The notes beneath the pieces are model-generated. The model saw only the letters and a list, made by a program, of their open reading frames with translations, was not told the DNA's origin and searched no databases. DNA of 6,859 nucleotides from Firmicutes bacterium UBA5388. GTDB lineage: Bacteria > Bacillota > UBA4882 > UBA10575. The stretch is taken from contig DHOO01000017.1 in assembly GCA_002409975.1 (NCBI GenBank), positions 11,881 to 18,739 of the forward strand. Reading direction: 5' to 3'. Positions 5,867 through 6,859 of this stretch are shown here, piece by piece. Within the stretch, counting starts at the first letter, position 1. Each line of letters begins with the position of its first letter. Both the position numbers and the translations under genes were made by a program.

Positions 5867-6799
5867 TTAGTACATATCATAATTGACCCGACTGCCAAGG
5901 AACCTGAAGAGAAGAAAAGTAGCGATGATAATTAATATAAAGAGAATAACCCCCATTGAACAGGCTTCTCCCATTTGTAGGAAAGAGAAGCCTTTTTGGT
6001 ATAAATACAGATTGAAGACTCGGGTAGCGTTCCCCGGTCCGCCGTTAGTCATAGCGAAGGGAAGATCAAAGATCTGCATGGTCATGATCATATTAACAAC
6101 CAAATCATAAAAGAAGATTGGGCTAATCATGGGGATTGTTATCTTCCAAAAATTGATCCAGTTATTGGCCCCATCGACTGTTGCCGCCTCGTATAATTCC
6201 TGTGGCACAATTTGTAAGCCCGCCAGGAGAAGGATGATGTGCCAGCCCAAGTACTGCCAGATATTTACGAAAAGAACAGCATACAAAGCTAAATTTCCCG
6301 AGGTTAACCACCCGATTCTTTCCAACCCCAGGTTTATCAACACATGGTTAATGTACCCAAATTGGGTATTAAAAAGCCATATCCAAGTTAATCCTACTGC
6401 TACCGGCATGCAAATCCAGGGGATTATAAACAAAGTACGAAATAAATTTAAAGCCCTTAATTTTCTATTTAGTAAAACAGCAACTAAAAGCGCGAGAAAA
6501 CTCTGGATCGGCACGTTTAGCAGGGTGAACCAGATGGTTTTCTTGAACGAAAGCCAGAAAATTCGGTCTCCGAACAGGTTTTTATAGTTAGCAATGCCAA
6601 CCCATTGTGGGATATTGACTAAATCCCATTTGGTGAAACCTAAAACTACAGTGGAGATGATAGGAATCAACATAAAGATCAAAAAACCTAACAAGTTAGG
6701 GAGAATCATTAAGTAACCCGCTACCCATTGCCGCCACCGCTGTTTTTGAGAAGTTCGCGGTTTCAACGTAGAAGCTGTTGGGGTAAGTATATTTCCCAT
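5867..6799 (-). CDS. Sugar ABC transporter permease, MalF-like (CUT1)
   Basis: This 310-residue permease forms the other half of the membrane channel with the MalG-like protein. It has a basic cytoplasmic N-terminus (about 1-24). The first helix (about 27-52) carries GYLMILPNLLGFLIFMLIPII, a typical opening of UgpA/LacF/MalF-like proteins, followed by WVGIANYKNLF. The intact EAA loop begins at 204 (EAATVDGANNWINFWKITIPM). The segment FAMTNGGPGNATRVFNLYLYQKGF (about 250-275) is a strong hallmark of CUT1 sugar permeases. Six helices fit. It lacks the long periplasmic loop of enterobacterial MalF, as usual for Gram-positive versions. The start is supported by AGGTGAGG (complement of 6808-6815), 8 nt before the ATG. 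No ATPase is encoded nearby in the window, so a shared MsmK-like ATPase elsewhere is expected. The sugar could be any of several oligosaccharides or glycosides; the sequence does not decide. Confidence 0.94.
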   Translation of the reverse strand: MGNILTPTASTLKPRTSQKQRWRQWVAGYLMILPNLLGFLIFMLIPIISTVVLGFTKWDLVNIPQWVGIANYKNLFGDRIFWLSFKKTIWFTLLNVPIQSFLALLVAVLLNRKLRALNLFRTLFIIPWICMPVAVGLTWIWLFNTQFGYINHVLINLGLERIGWLTSGNLALYAVLFVNIWQYLGWHIILLLAGLQIVPQELYEAATVDGANNWINFWKITIPMISPIFFYDLVVNMIMTMQIFDLPFAMTNGGPGNATRVFNLYLYQKGFSFLQMGEACSMGVILFILIIIATFLLFRFLGSRVNYDMY

Positions 6800-6844
6800 C
6801 GTATTTTCCTCACCTTTCTAGGGCTTTTTACGTTGTCTTTTGAT

Positions 6845-6859
6845 TTAATTATCCCAATA
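6845..6859 (-). CDS. Possible last codons of an upstream operon gene
   Basis: Reading the minus strand from the right edge, TAT TGG GAT AAT TAA gives Y-W-D-N-stop, ending 45 bp before the MalF-like start codon. In CUT1 operons the solute-binding lipoprotein gene usually ends at about this distance before the first permease. Four codons cannot identify a protein, and one other minus-strand frame here is also open, so this is only a positional guess. Confidence 0.2.
   Translation of the reverse strand, partial: YWDN

Noticed and set aside
5827..5898. 24-codon N-terminal extension of the MalG-like permease
   Set aside because: The extension overlaps the upstream gene, does not look like a permease N-terminus and lacks a ribosome site, whereas the inner ATG at 5826 has an excellent one.
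6129..6587. 152-codon open frame on the plus strand
   Set aside because: It lies wholly antisense to the MalF-like permease, has no recognisable domain and is rich in basic and Cys/Pro residues, as expected of a reverse-strand shadow. The other short overlapping frames in the window were dropped for the same reason.

Overview
The window looks like a chromosomal carbohydrate-utilisation neighbourhood from a low-to-moderate GC Bacillota (Firmicutes). The assignment is by inference: strong GGAGG-type ribosome binding sites, U-tract intrinsic terminators, a YhfI-type metallo-hydrolase, an AraC/cupin sugar regulator and MalF/MalG-type permeases without a local ATPase are all typical of that phylum. 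I cannot name the genus. There is no rRNA, tRNA, CRISPR array, transposase or prophage gene.

Left half, plus strand. The window opens inside a gene for a DUF6259-type putative glycoside hydrolase (1-1473, 5' end missing). After 72 bp without a terminator comes a complete 244-residue MBL-fold hydrolase of the YhfI/RNase Z-like type (1546-2280), closed by a clear intrinsic terminator (2289-2319). A 240 bp gap then leads to a MATE-family multidrug/Na+ efflux pump (2523-3905). This gap holds promoter candidates, a possible 8-codon leader ORF, and a second terminator-like hairpin only 24 nt before the pump start codon. The stop codon of the mini-ORF forms the first bases of that hairpin. This is the layout expected of ribosome-mediated transcription attenuation, and it is the most interesting item in the window.

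Right half. A 227 bp gap (3906-4132) contains an exact 10-bp AT-rich inverted repeat, an orphan Shine-Dalgarno sequence and a TATAAT box. It precedes an AraC-family regulator (4133-4981, plus strand). Facing it on the minus strand are two sugar ABC permease genes, transcribed malF-like (6799 to 5867) then malG-like (5826 to 4999). Only 17 bp separate the converging stop codons. The solute-binding protein and the operon promoter should lie beyond the right edge, where a possible last-four-codon remnant of an upstream gene is visible.

Working model (inference). The permeases import an oligosaccharide or glycoside, energised by an ATPase encoded elsewhere. The AraC protein senses the sugar and controls the transporter and perhaps the DUF6259 enzyme. 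The MBL hydrolase and the MATE pump are probably not part of the sugar pathway, and the pump appears to carry its own independent leader-based control.
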